Of a DNA stretch of 64,000 bases, positions 25,131 through 33,775 are shown piece after piece (position 1 is the stretch's first letter; every line of letters starts with the position of its first letter). This stretch comes from Undibacterium sp049340185 (GTDB lineage Bacteria; Pseudomonadota; Gammaproteobacteria; Burkholderiales; Burkholderiaceae_D). The stretch is from the NCBI RefSeq assembly GCF_049340185.1, contig NZ_JBMPPC010000002.1:558001-622000 (forward strand), written 5' to 3'. The notes beneath the pieces are model-generated. The model was not told the DNA's origin, did no database searches, and saw only the letters and a list, made by a program, of their open reading frames with translations. Made by a program: the position numbers and the translations under genes.

Positions 25131-28100
25131 TTACACCAGAACCCGTTCAATACCGCCGTTGTTAGCGCGTGCGACATACTCAGGTAACCAGTTGTCGCCC
25201 AGCACATGCTTCGCCATCTCGATGACAATGTAATCGGCAGTTGTGTCGCTATCATCGTTGTATCGCGTCAAACCCTGCAAGCAAGCCGGGCACGAAGTCA
25301 GAATTTTTACATCGCCCGTAAATCCGTCAGCACGCAATTTATCAGCACCTTTAAGCATCTCTTCTTCTTTGCGGAACCGGATCTGCGTAGAAATATCCGG
25401 ACGCGATACCGCCAGCGTACCGGCTTCACCGCAACAGCGATCATTCTTCTCAATCTTGACATTGTCGACCGTCGTAATCAGCGCGTTCACTGTTTTCAGA
25501 GGATCTTGCAGCTTCATCGGCGTATGGCAAGGATCGTGATACATATAGCGCGTCCCATTGACACCTTCAAGTTTCATCCCTTTTTCCAGCAGATATTCAT
25601 GAATATCGATGATGCGGCAACCCGGGAAAATCTTATCAAACTGGTAGGTCGCCAATTGATCGTAACAGGTGCCGCAGGAGACCACGACGGTTTTAATATC
25701 CAGATAATTCAGCGTGTTCGCCATCCGATGGAACAGCACGCGATTATCCGTGATCATCTTCTCCGCTTTGTCGAACTGACCTGCGCTGCGCTGCGGATAG
25801 CCACAACATAGATAGCCCGGCGGCAGCACCGTTTGTACACCGACGTTCCATAACATGGCCTGGGTCGCTAAACCGACTTGTGAGAACAGCCGCTCTGAGC
25901 CACAACCAGGGAAATAAAATACAGCCTCTGTATCGGCAGTCGTCGTTTTGGGATCGCGAATAATCGGTACGATTTTATCGTCTTCAATATCGAGCAAAGC
26001 GCGTGCCGTTTTTTTCGGCAAATTGCCCGGCATTTTTTTATTGATGAAGTGAATCACCTGCTCTTTCATCGCCGGTTTTCCTAACGATGCAGGGGGTGCT
26101 TTGGTCTGTTTCTTCGCGAGTTTTTGCAGGACCGTATTACCTAACCGCTGAGCCGCAACACCCCAGCCAAAAATCACCTGACGTGCCGCCTTAATGGTCG
26201 CCGGATCTTTGGCGTTCAAGAAAAACATGGCGGAGGCAGTCCCGGGATTAAACGATTTTTTATCCATCTTGCGCAAGAGATTGCGCATATTCATCGAGAC
26301 ATCACCAAAGTCGATATCGACCGGGCATGGTGTCACGCATTTATGGCAAACCGTACAGTGATCCGCAACATCTTCAAACTCTTCCCAGTGCTTGATCGAA
26401 ATACCGCGCCGGGTTTGTTCTTCGTACAAAAACGCCTCAACCAGCAACGATGTCGCCAGAATTTTATTCCGTGGCGAGTACAGCAAATTCGCACGTGGCA
26501 CATGGGTCGCACAAACGGGCTTGCACTTACCGCAACGCAGGCAATCTTTCACACTATTCGCAATCGCACCGATGTCGCTCTGCTGCATGATCAGGGACTC
26601 GTGTCCCATCAAACCAAACGACGGCGTGTAGGCATTGCGCAGATCGGCAGCAAACTCAGGCAGATTCAGCAATTTGCCTTTATTGAAGCGTCCTTCGGGA
26701 TCAATCCTGAGTTTGTACGAGCGAAAATCCTTGATCTCATCTTCCGTCAGAAATTCGAGTTTGGTAATGCCGATACCGTGCTCACCGGAGATCACGCCAT
26801 TCAGCGAACGCGCCAGCACCATGATGCGGGCGACCGCATGATGCGCGACCTGCAACATCTCGTAGTCATCGGAATTGACCGGCAAATTCGTATGGACATT
26901 GCCGTCACCGGCGTGCATGTGCAAGGCAACGAAGACGCGGCTGCGCAGGACTTTTTTGTGAATCGCGGTGCATTCATCGAGAATCAGTTTAAACGCACCA
27001 CCATTAAATATCTGACGCAGATGCGCGCGCACTTCCTGCTTCCAGGACACGCGTATGGTTCTGTCCTGCACGATACTAAATACGCTGGCCTCTGGCTGTT
27101 GCTGCAGGCGTTCGTCAAACACAAATGCGAGTTTATCCAGTTCCAACGCAAGCAGCTCGTCACGTGCATCGCGCAAAGGTTTATCAAGTTGCGTCAGCAA
27201 ATAAGTCCAGCGGGCATGCGTGGCATCGAGTAGATTTTGTGCCTGCAATACACGGTCTTCCAATAATTCATTGGCAGAAATATCGTCGCCGTCCGCATCT
27301 TCGCTCTTACCCAGCGGCAGATTCCCTTTCGCGAAAAATGCCTGCAACTGTTCAAGCATCGCGAGCTTGTTCTGGATCGACAATTCAATATTGATACGCT
27401 CGATACCGTCGGTGTATTCCCCCATGCGATCCAACGGAATCACCACGTCTTCATTGATCTTAAAGGCATTGGTATGCTTGGAAATCGCGGCCGTTTTGGC
27501 GCGATCCAGCCAGAATTTTTTACGTGCTTCAGGACTCACGGCGACGAAGCCCTCACCGACACGAGTGTTGGCAAGGCGTATCACTTCGGAGGCGGCTTGC
27601 GCTACTGCGTTTTCATCGTCACCGACGATGTCGCCGAACAAGGCCATCTTTGGTAAGACACCACGTTTGGATTTCGTCGTATAACCGACGGCTCGCAAGT
27701 AGCGCTCATCGAGATGTTCCAGGCCCGCTAAAATCGCACCGCCTTTTCTGGTTTCGCCATCGAGATAATCTTTGATCTCGACAATACTCGGTATCGCGTC
27801 ACGCGCCTGACCAAAAAATTCCAGACACACTGTGCGCGTAAATTTAGGCATCTTGTGCAAGATCCAGCGCGCCGAGGTAATCAGGCCATCACAGCCTTCT
27901 TTTTGTACGCCAGGCAATCCTGCGAGGAATTTGTCGGTAACGTCTTTGCCCAGTCCCTCTTTACGGAAAGTGCGACCCGGGATATCCAGCTGCTCAGTTT
28001 TAAATGGGGTCTTTTCGCCGGGATGCGTCCACTCCAGTCTGAACTTGGCAACGGCAACATCATGAATCTTGCCGAGGTTATGTTCCAGACGCGTGACCTC

Positions 28101-29105
28101 CAGCCAGTCACCGTTCGGATCTACCATGCGCCACGATGCCAGATTATCGAGTGCAGTCCCCCACAAAACGGCTTTTTTGCCACCAGCATTCATGGCAACA
28201 TTGCCACCGATGCAGGAGGCTTCTGCCGATGTCGGATCGACGGCAAACACAAAGCCCGCCTTGTCTGCCGCATCAGAAACACGCTTGGTCACCACACCGG
28301 CACCGGAATAAATCGTCGCATATTCCCGATCAACGCCAGGCAGCATCGTCATTTCGACAGCACCCAATTGCTCCAGCTTTTCGGTATTAATGACTGCCGA
28401 TAAAGGCGTCAGGGGAATCGCCCCTCCGGTATAACCAGTGCCGCCGCCGCGCGGAATGATCGTTAGACCCAGCGTGATACAACACTTCACCAGGCCTGCC
28501 ATTTCGTCTTCGGTATCTGGAGTCAGTACTACAAACGGATATTCCACACGCCAGTCGGTCGCATCGGTCACATGCGAAACACGTGACAGGCCGTCAAATT
28601 TGATATTGTCTTTGGCCGTATATTTAGTCAGCAGTTTGTTTGCACGCTTGCGAAGATCGTAGGTATCGCGGAACTCCTTGGCGAACTGCGCCACGGCTTT
28701 ACGCGCAGCCTGTACCAGAATTTCCACACTGCTGCTACGCTCACCGTCATCGTCGCTGGCAGTATTCAAACGACGTTTTTCCACCTCAGCCAACCGATGA
28801 TTCAAGGCATCGATCAGATCCTGACGACGCTTTGGATTGTCGAGCATATCGTCTTGCAGATAAGGATTGCGGCGCACGACCCAGATGTCGCCCAGTACCT
28901 CATACAGCATGCGCGCGGACCGTCCGGTCTGGCGTTTGCCACGTAATTTATCAAGCAAATCCCAGGCATCTTCACCTAGCAAACGGATGACGATTTCGCG
29001 ATCAGAAAACGAGGTGTAGTTATAAGGGATTTCGCGCACGCGGGTGGGTGTCGCGCCGGGCGCGGCATCTGCGAGTAAAGCCTGAATTTGTGCTGGAGCG
29101 TTCAT
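25131..29105 (-). CDS. DUF3683/FAD-binding/4Fe-4S/CCG-domain oxidoreductase
   Basis: A 1324-residue multidomain protein. Order: DUF3683 region (1-190), FAD-binding type 4 domain with PRGGGTGYTGGAIPL near 218-232, FAD-oxidase C-terminal domain with HMHAGDGNVHTN near 725, two ferredoxin-type clusters (CLRCGKCKPVCA and CTVCHKCVTPCP, about 890-980), and a GlpC-like pair of CCG domains (FPGCG, CCGYPQ, SCGTC, DPCHTPM, RCCGEAG). It fits a membrane-associated flavin/Fe-S dehydrogenase, like D-lactate or glycolate oxidase fused with its Fe-S subunit. The substrate is not proven. HIT and DUF971 genes follow it. Confidence 0.9.
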   Translation of the reverse strand: MNAPAQIQALLADAAPGATPTRVREIPYNYTSFSDREIVIRLLGEDAWDLLDKLRGKRQTGRSARMLYEVLGDIWVVRRNPYLQDDMLDNPKRRQDLIDALNHRLAEVEKRRLNTASDDDGERSSSVEILVQAARKAVAQFAKEFRDTYDLRKRANKLLTKYTAKDNIKFDGLSRVSHVTDATDWRVEYPFVVLTPDTEDEMAGLVKCCITLGLTIIPRGGGTGYTGGAIPLTPLSAVINTEKLEQLGAVEMTMLPGVDREYATIYSGAGVVTKRVSDAADKAGFVFAVDPTSAEASCIGGNVAMNAGGKKAVLWGTALDNLASWRMVDPNGDWLEVTRLEHNLGKIHDVAVAKFRLEWTHPGEKTPFKTEQLDIPGRTFRKEGLGKDVTDKFLAGLPGVQKEGCDGLITSARWILHKMPKFTRTVCLEFFGQARDAIPSIVEIKDYLDGETRKGGAILAGLEHLDERYLRAVGYTTKSKRGVLPKMALFGDIVGDDENAVAQAASEVIRLANTRVGEGFVAVSPEARKKFWLDRAKTAAISKHTNAFKINEDVVIPLDRMGEYTDGIERINIELSIQNKLAMLEQLQAFFAKGNLPLGKSEDADGDDISANELLEDRVLQAQNLLDATHARWTYLLTQLDKPLRDARDELLALELDKLAFVFDERLQQQPEASVFSIVQDRTIRVSWKQEVRAHLRQIFNGGAFKLILDECTAIHKKVLRSRVFVALHMHAGDGNVHTNLPVNSDDYEMLQVAHHAVARIMVLARSLNGVISGEHGIGITKLEFLTEDEIKDFRSYKLRIDPEGRFNKGKLLNLPEFAADLRNAYTPSFGLMGHESLIMQQSDIGAIANSVKDCLRCGKCKPVCATHVPRANLLYSPRNKILATSLLVEAFLYEEQTRRGISIKHWEEFEDVADHCTVCHKCVTPCPVDIDFGDVSMNMRNLLRKMDKKSFNPGTASAMFFLNAKDPATIKAARQVIFGWGVAAQRLGNTVLQKLAKKQTKAPPASLGKPAMKEQVIHFINKKMPGNLPKKTARALLDIEDDKIVPIIRDPKTTTADTEAVFYFPGCGSERLFSQVGLATQAMLWNVGVQTVLPPGYLCCGYPQRSAGQFDKAEKMITDNRVLFHRMANTLNYLDIKTVVVSCGTCYDQLATYQFDKIFPGCRIIDIHEYLLEKGMKLEGVNGTRYMYHDPCHTPMKLQDPLKTVNALITTVDNVKIEKNDRCCGEAGTLAVSRPDISTQIRFRKEEEMLKGADKLRADGFTGDVKILTSCPACLQGLTRYNDDSDTTADYIVIEMAKHVLGDNWLPEYVARANNGGIERVLV

Positions 29106-29703
29106 CAGTGGGGTCTTTGAAACTCATAGGTGACGACTGTGCCAGACACTTCTGTGCCTGAAGCGAATCGTCAGATTTTAAAATGCTAAGGGATTGCAGA
29201 GCATTCTAGCCTATTGCGACGCAACACGCGGCAACAGCCTTACGCTTACTACGCCTAATCAACGATGCAAATAAGGAAAATCCCAGCTTTCACCTAAGAA
29301 TATTTGGCTAACAGTAATTAAAAAATATATTTAATAAATGGGAGTATAGGTAAAAATAGTGCCTTAACCGCAAGTATTCATTAGCGGATTAAAATATACA
29401 CCTACCAGTATATAAAGATACCCTGACCAATGGGCTTGAACTGGTATTGAAATTGGTATTGCCATCAATAAAGCGACAATCACCTCAGAATAAAGACTGC
29501 AAATGGTGTATTCACTGAAATTCTGCGTAAGGATTTGAGATGGTGGCGGAGGCACTTGTCGAAGTTGCCTTAATAAGACTCAGGCGTAGCCAAGTCATCA
29601 CTAAGGCGTTCATGACAAACCATCAGCAACGAGAAGCGTCAAAATGACCGGCAATACCAGTAAGAGCAACCAACACATCCAGAGGGCGATAAACAAGCCT
29701 GGT
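29106..29703. other. 598-bp intergenic region, mostly non-coding
   Basis: This gap between the large oxidoreductase start and the YqaA stop is AT-rich in its middle. It contains repeat copy B (29301-29363). I see no convincing gene: short frames lack a Shine-Dalgarno and resemble nothing. The promoter of the oxidoreductase gene should lie in its left 100 bp, but I could not fix hexamers with confidence. Confidence 0.5.
29301..29363 (+). repeat. short dispersed repeat, copy B
   Basis: TATTTGGCTAACAGTAATTA, an A/T run and then AATGGGAGTATAGGTA and TAGTGCC align with copy C at 47834-47893 (GGGAGTATAGGTA followed by TAG-GCC) and less closely with copy A at 4853-4900. This is the most diverged copy in its left half. 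Confidence 0.45.
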
Positions 29704-30195
29704 TCAACCCAGCATTTCGGCCAGTCCGCGCCAAAAACCATCAGGCACGCTGAGCAATAGCCAGGACATACACAGATAACGCAGGCATTTACCAACCGCC
29801 ATATATGCCACGCTGGGCCAGAACGGCAGCTTCAACCAGCCTGCCAGAGTACAAATAGGGTCACCGATCACCGGCAGCCAAGCCAACAACATCGTTTTTG
29901 CGCCAAAATGACTAAGCCAGCGAAACCAAGCCGTCTCGCGCTCGACAGCAAAAGCTTTTTTGGCGCAATAACCCATCCAGTAATCGACCACGCCACCGAG
30001 CGTATTACCGACAGTAGCGACGGCGATCACAGACCAAAACAGATCAGGATTCGCTTTAATCACCGCAAAAACGGCGGGCTCCGATCCCAGCGGCAATAGC
30101 GTTGCCGAAATAAAGCTGATCACGAATACCGAACTCAATCCCACTTTGGGCAGCGCTAACACGCCCAATAACCAATGCACACCCGCCTCTATCAT
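29704..30195 (-). CDS. YqaA family (DedA-like) membrane protein
   Basis: About 163 residues from ATG 30195, chosen because a GGA Shine-Dalgarno lies 5 nt upstream and the family normally begins just before HWLLGVLALPKVGLS; longer frames reach 30360. Motifs include VISFISATLLPLGSEPAVF and NTLGGVVDYWMGYCAKK, typical of YqaA/VTT-domain proteins. Four to five hydrophobic segments indicate an inner-membrane protein. Relatives in the DedA superfamily include lipid flippases, but the activity of YqaA is not settled. It is divergent from ilvA. Confidence 0.82.
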   Translation of the reverse strand: MIEAGVHWLLGVLALPKVGLSSVFVISFISATLLPLGSEPAVFAVIKANPDLFWSVIAVATVGNTLGGVVDYWMGYCAKKAFAVERETAWFRWLSHFGAKTMLLAWLPVIGDPICTLAGWLKLPFWPSVAYMAVGKCLRYLCMSWLLLSVPDGFWRGLAEMLG

Positions 30196-30358
30196 GCTAT
30201 TCCAATGTCGCTTAATGTCGCTTAATGTCAATTCAATGCTCATCACTATGGCATCTATTATAATGAGTGCTCGCCATAAAACGTGTCCGGCTTTGCTTTC
30301 CGGTCGTTTTGCGAATTTCCCCCACCGTTTTCCACTGTTTGAACCACATTCAACCTCC

Positions 30359-31894
30359 ATGACGACCGATTATCTGAAAAAAATCCTGACGGCCCGCGTC
30401 TATGACGTGGCTTTTGAAACACCGCTGGAATTTGCGTCCAGCCTGTCAGATCGCATGGATAACCGAATTTATTTCAAACGCGAGGATATGCAGAGCGTTT
30501 TCAGCTTCAAGCTGCGCGGCGCCTATAACAAAATGGCGCACCTGACGGCTGCACAACTCAAGCGCGGTGTAATCTGCGCCTCCGCCGGCAACCATGCCCA
30601 GGGCGTTGCCATGTCCGCGTCCAAACTCCAGTGCAAAGCCGTGATCGTCATGCCGACCACGACACCGCCCGTCAAGATCGACGCGGTGCGCGCTTTTGGC
30701 GGCGACAACGTGCAGATTGTCCTGCATGGCGATTCCTACAGCGACGCTTATGATCATGCAGTCTTGCTGGAAAAAAAACAAAAACTGACCTTTGTTCATC
30801 CGTTTGATGACCCGGATGTCATCGCTGGACAAGGTACCGTCGGCATGGAAATTTTGCGTCAGCATGCGCAGCCTATTCATGCGATTTTTGTTGCCATCGG
30901 CGGCGGCGGTCTGATCTCAGGTGTAGCTGCTTATGTCAAAGCAGTGCGTCCGGATATCAAAGTCATCGGCGTACAATCCGTCGACTCCGACGCGATGGCG
31001 CGCAGCATCAAGGCTGGTCGTCGCGTAGCACTGACGGATGTCGGCTTGTTCTCTGATGGTACCGCCGTTAAACTGGTGGGTGAAGAAACCTTCCGTATCA
31101 CTAAAGAGCTCGTGGATGAGATCATTCTGGTCGACACTGATGCCATCTGTGCAGCGATCAAGGATGTTTTTCAGGATACGCGCAGCATCCTGGAACCCGC
31201 AGGCGCATTGGCTGTGGCAGGTTGCAAAGCCTATATCGAACGCGCTAAAACGGCGAAAAAGCCGCTAAAAAATGAAACGCTGGTGACCATTGCCTGTGGT
31301 GCCAATATGAACTTCGACCGGCTGCGCTTTGTCGCCGAACGTGCCGAAGTCGGTGAGGCACGTGAAGCAGTTTTCGCCGTCACAATTCCTGAAGAACGCG
31401 GCAGCTTCCGGCGTTTTTGCGAATTGGTTGGCCCGCGCAACGTCACGGAATTCAACTACCGTATCAGTGACCAGAGAGCTGCCCATATTTTTGTCGGCAT
31501 TCAGGTAACGAACCGCGATGACTCCGGCAAAATCGCTAAAAACTTCATTAAACATGGCTTCCCGACGCTGGATCTGACGCATGATGAACTGGCTAAATTA
31601 CACATCCGTCATCTGGTCGGCGGCAAGAGCGAACTGGCTGAGAATGAATTGCTATATCGCTTTGAATTCCCAGAACGTCCCGGTGCACTGATGCGCTTCT
31701 TGAACAGCATGGCACCGAACTGGAATATCAGCCTGTTCCACTATCGCAACCACGGTGCCGATTATGGCCGGACTCTGGTGGGCTTACAGGTTCCGAAAAA
31801 AGAGATGAAGGCGTTCAAAGAATTCCTGAATTCGCTCGGTTACCGATATTGGGATGAAAGCAGCAATCCGGCGTATCAATTATTTCTGGGCTAA
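30359..31894 (+). CDS. ilvA: threonine ammonia-lyase, biosynthetic
   Basis: About 511 residues from ATG 30359; the frame upstream to 30146 overlaps the divergent gene and lacks homology. The PLP lysine lies in FSFKLRGAYNKM (Lys51). The cofactor phosphate loop is AIGGGGLISGVAAY near 180-193. Two ACT-like regulatory domains fill residues about 330-511 (ERGSFRRFCELVG; ERPGALMRFLNSM), so it should be feedback-inhibited by isoleucine. It converts threonine to 2-oxobutanoate, the first step of isoleucine synthesis. Confidence 0.95.
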   Translation: MTTDYLKKILTARVYDVAFETPLEFASSLSDRMDNRIYFKREDMQSVFSFKLRGAYNKMAHLTAAQLKRGVICASAGNHAQGVAMSASKLQCKAVIVMPTTTPPVKIDAVRAFGGDNVQIVLHGDSYSDAYDHAVLLEKKQKLTFVHPFDDPDVIAGQGTVGMEILRQHAQPIHAIFVAIGGGGLISGVAAYVKAVRPDIKVIGVQSVDSDAMARSIKAGRRVALTDVGLFSDGTAVKLVGEETFRITKELVDEIILVDTDAICAAIKDVFQDTRSILEPAGALAVAGCKAYIERAKTAKKPLKNETLVTIACGANMNFDRLRFVAERAEVGEAREAVFAVTIPEERGSFRRFCELVGPRNVTEFNYRISDQRAAHIFVGIQVTNRDDSGKIAKNFIKHGFPTLDLTHDELAKLHIRHLVGGKSELAENELLYRFEFPERPGALMRFLNSMAPNWNISLFHYRNHGADYGRTLVGLQVPKKEMKAFKEFLNSLGYRYWDESSNPAYQLFLG

Positions 31895-31924
31895 AATTTT
31901 TAGCGTAGTGAGTTTAATTAAACT

Positions 31925-32162
31925 GGACTCACGCGAAAACCAAGACTTCTGATCACAGAAACACAGAAACACAGAGATACAGAGACGCGGAGAAAAGGCA
32001 GGAGTAAGCGGCTCCACGAAATATGGACTAAAGAGTTTTTAGGCATTCCCAAAAACGAATCCGCAAGCAGGATGCGCCTCCTGGCACGAAATGCCTCTGC
32101 AAGCCGCATACAGCCTGCGGATTCAATACATAAGGCGGTAAAGAAATAGTTTTGTACAGTCC
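31925..32162 (-). mobile_element. MITE-like dispersed element, copy 1
   Basis: Inverted relative of 53703-53905. Right end on the plus strand begins GGACTCACGCGA (31925-31936) and the other end reads as GGACTGTAC on the minus strand. Blocks identical to copy 2 include GCAGAGGCATTTCGTGCC (minus strand, 32083-32100) and CTTACTCCTGCCTTTTCTC (minus strand, 31990-32008). Two inverted GAATCCGCA words frame an internal hairpin. No transposase is encoded. It fills most of the 328-bp gap between ilvA and queF. A degenerate 10-bp repeat (AGTCCTATTC-like, three units) adjoins it at 32159-32188. Confidence 0.65.
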
Positions 32163-32222
32163 TATTCAGTCTTATTTAGTCCTATAACGCAATAAAGTAA
32201 TTTGAAAAAAGTGTAAAGCATC

Positions 32223-33080
32223 ATGACAGAACCAACACAGACACCCGACTCACCCGAACACTCGCTGCTAGGCAAACCCGCAACCTATCAGTCCGAGTAC
32301 GATGCGAGCTTGCTGTTCCCGATCTCACGCGCTGGCAAACGTGCAGAAATCGGCATTAGCGGCACGGGGACTTTGCCATTTTTTGGCATGGATATCTGGA
32401 ACGCCTATGAAGTGTCCTGGCTGAATTTACGCGGCAAACCACAGGTCGCGATTGCCAGCATCTTTGTGCCTGCCGACTCCCCGAATATCGTTGAGTCCAA
32501 ATCATTCAAGCTGTATCTGAATTCCTTCAACCAGACCCGACTCGCTGGCACGGATGCGCTGATCAGTTTATTGCAAGCCGACCTGTCCGCAGGCTTCGGT
32601 GCGCCGGTACAGGTTGCGCTGACGACCGCTGATCAGTTCGGACAATTGCGCCTGCAAGAACTCGATGGTGTCTTACTGGACCGGCTGGATATTGAAGTCA
32701 GCAGCTACAGCCCGAATCCCTATTTATTAAAAGCCGATCAGCAAGCGGCACCGGTAGAAGAGACACTACTATCACATCTGCTCAAATCGAATTGTCTGGT
32801 CACAGGACAACCCGATTGGGGCAGTGTGCAAATCCGCTATGTCGGTCCCGCCATCGATCAGGAAAGCCTGTTGCACTACTTAATCGGTTTTCGCGATCAC
32901 AATGAGTTTCATGAACAATGTGTAGAGCGAATTTTTACCGACATCATGCAACACTGCAAACCGCAAAAACTCTCGGTCTATGCACGTTACACCCGGCGCG
33001 GCGGACTCGACATCAATCCATGGCGTAGCAATTTCAGTACAGGTCAAAAACCCTCTAACGCCCGAAATGCACGTCAGTAA
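32223..33080 (+). CDS. queF: NADPH-dependent 7-cyano-7-deazaguanine reductase
   Basis: A 285-residue type II (long, bimodular) QueF. The NADPH-contact motif ESKSFKLYLNSFNQT lies near residues 89-103. The catalytic cysteine is in LLKSNCLVTGQPDWGS near residue 193, followed by the catalytic Asp of QPDWG. FRDHNEFHEQCVERIF near 228 carries the substrate-binding glutamate. It reduces preQ0 to preQ1 in queuosine synthesis. No preQ1 riboswitch-like structure was apparent upstream, where the MITE-like element lies instead. Confidence 0.95.
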   Translation: MTEPTQTPDSPEHSLLGKPATYQSEYDASLLFPISRAGKRAEIGISGTGTLPFFGMDIWNAYEVSWLNLRGKPQVAIASIFVPADSPNIVESKSFKLYLNSFNQTRLAGTDALISLLQADLSAGFGAPVQVALTTADQFGQLRLQELDGVLLDRLDIEVSSYSPNPYLLKADQQAAPVEETLLSHLLKSNCLVTGQPDWGSVQIRYVGPAIDQESLLHYLIGFRDHNEFHEQCVERIFTDIMQHCKPQKLSVYARYTRRGGLDINPWRSNFSTGQKPSNARNARQ

Positions 33081-33112
33081 TCCTGATTCCGTTTAACTTT
33101 TATTTTTTTATT

Positions 33113-33709
33113 ATGTTGAAATCCTTTTTTAAGCATTACCTCAGTCCCTTTTTTATTGCCAGTGCCCTGTTAGGTACTAGCTCACTCGCCTCGGCACAAC
33201 AGACAGAAGAAACCTCTTGGTGGCAACAGACCAAATCCGATGCGGTGGCAAAAGGCAATAAGTTCATGGACGACGGCCAGTTATCGATCATGTTGTCAGG
33301 CTATGCACATCATGGTCGCGGCACCTACACGGCGGAGCGTATTGCTGAACTGAATGAACGTGCTTGGGGTATGGGCTTCGCTAAAACTTTGCGCGACAGC
33401 AAAGATAATGAAGAATTTTTGTACGGCATGGTGATTTCTGACTCTCACTTCAAGCCGCAATGGATGGCAGGTTACGCTTACGAATGGATGCGCCCGCTGG
33501 GTGGCAATGTCGAAGCGGGTCTGGGCTATACTGCTCTGCTGATCAGCCGCACCGATTACTTCTCTAATGTGCCCTTCCCTGCCGTGTTGCCAGTTGCTTC
33601 GATTGGCACAAAAAGTAGCAAACTCATGGCTGCTTACGTACCACGATTTTCTAAAAACAAAGGAAATGGCGACGTGTTGCTGGTATTCGTCCGTTTTGAT
33701 CTGAATTAG
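33113..33709 (+). CDS. pagP: PagP-like lipid A palmitoyltransferase
   Basis: A 198-residue protein with a signal peptide (cut expected after SSLASAQ, near residue 29). The mature N-terminus has a helix with WWQQ, then the conserved HHGRGTYTAERIAELNERAWG region carrying the presumed catalytic His, and ISDSHFKPQWMAGYAYEW carrying the catalytic Asp-Ser pair. It forms an 8-strand outer-membrane barrel and moves palmitate from phospholipid to lipid A. It starts 32 bp after queF. In many bacteria pagP answers to PhoPQ-type stress signals; no such box was identified here. Confidence 0.87.
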   Translation: MLKSFFKHYLSPFFIASALLGTSSLASAQQTEETSWWQQTKSDAVAKGNKFMDDGQLSIMLSGYAHHGRGTYTAERIAELNERAWGMGFAKTLRDSKDNEEFLYGMVISDSHFKPQWMAGYAYEWMRPLGGNVEAGLGYTALLISRTDYFSNVPFPAVLPVASIGTKSSKLMAAYVPRFSKNKGNGDVLLVFVRFDLN

Positions 33710-33775
33710 TTGTGACCGCGTGCTGCATGGGGTACAGTACGCGAACCATTATTTTATCGCCAAGATTTTATTGTT

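Noticed and set aside
25206..25811. Plus-strand frame of 201 codons
   Set aside because: Antisense to the CCG domains of the large oxidoreductase, no start signal.
26343..27233. Long plus-strand frame of 296 codons
   Set aside because: Antisense shadow of the FAD/Fe-S oxidoreductase gene, whose domains are unmistakable on the other strand.
29364..29555. Minus-strand frame with hydrophobic residues in the 598-bp gap
   Set aside because: No ribosome-binding site, and the AT-rich composition alone gives hydrophobic codons; partly next to repeat copy B.
31918..32109. Small minus-strand frame inside MITE-like copy 1
   Set aside because: The frame follows the repeat element, is not kept in copy 2, and has no ribosome-binding site.
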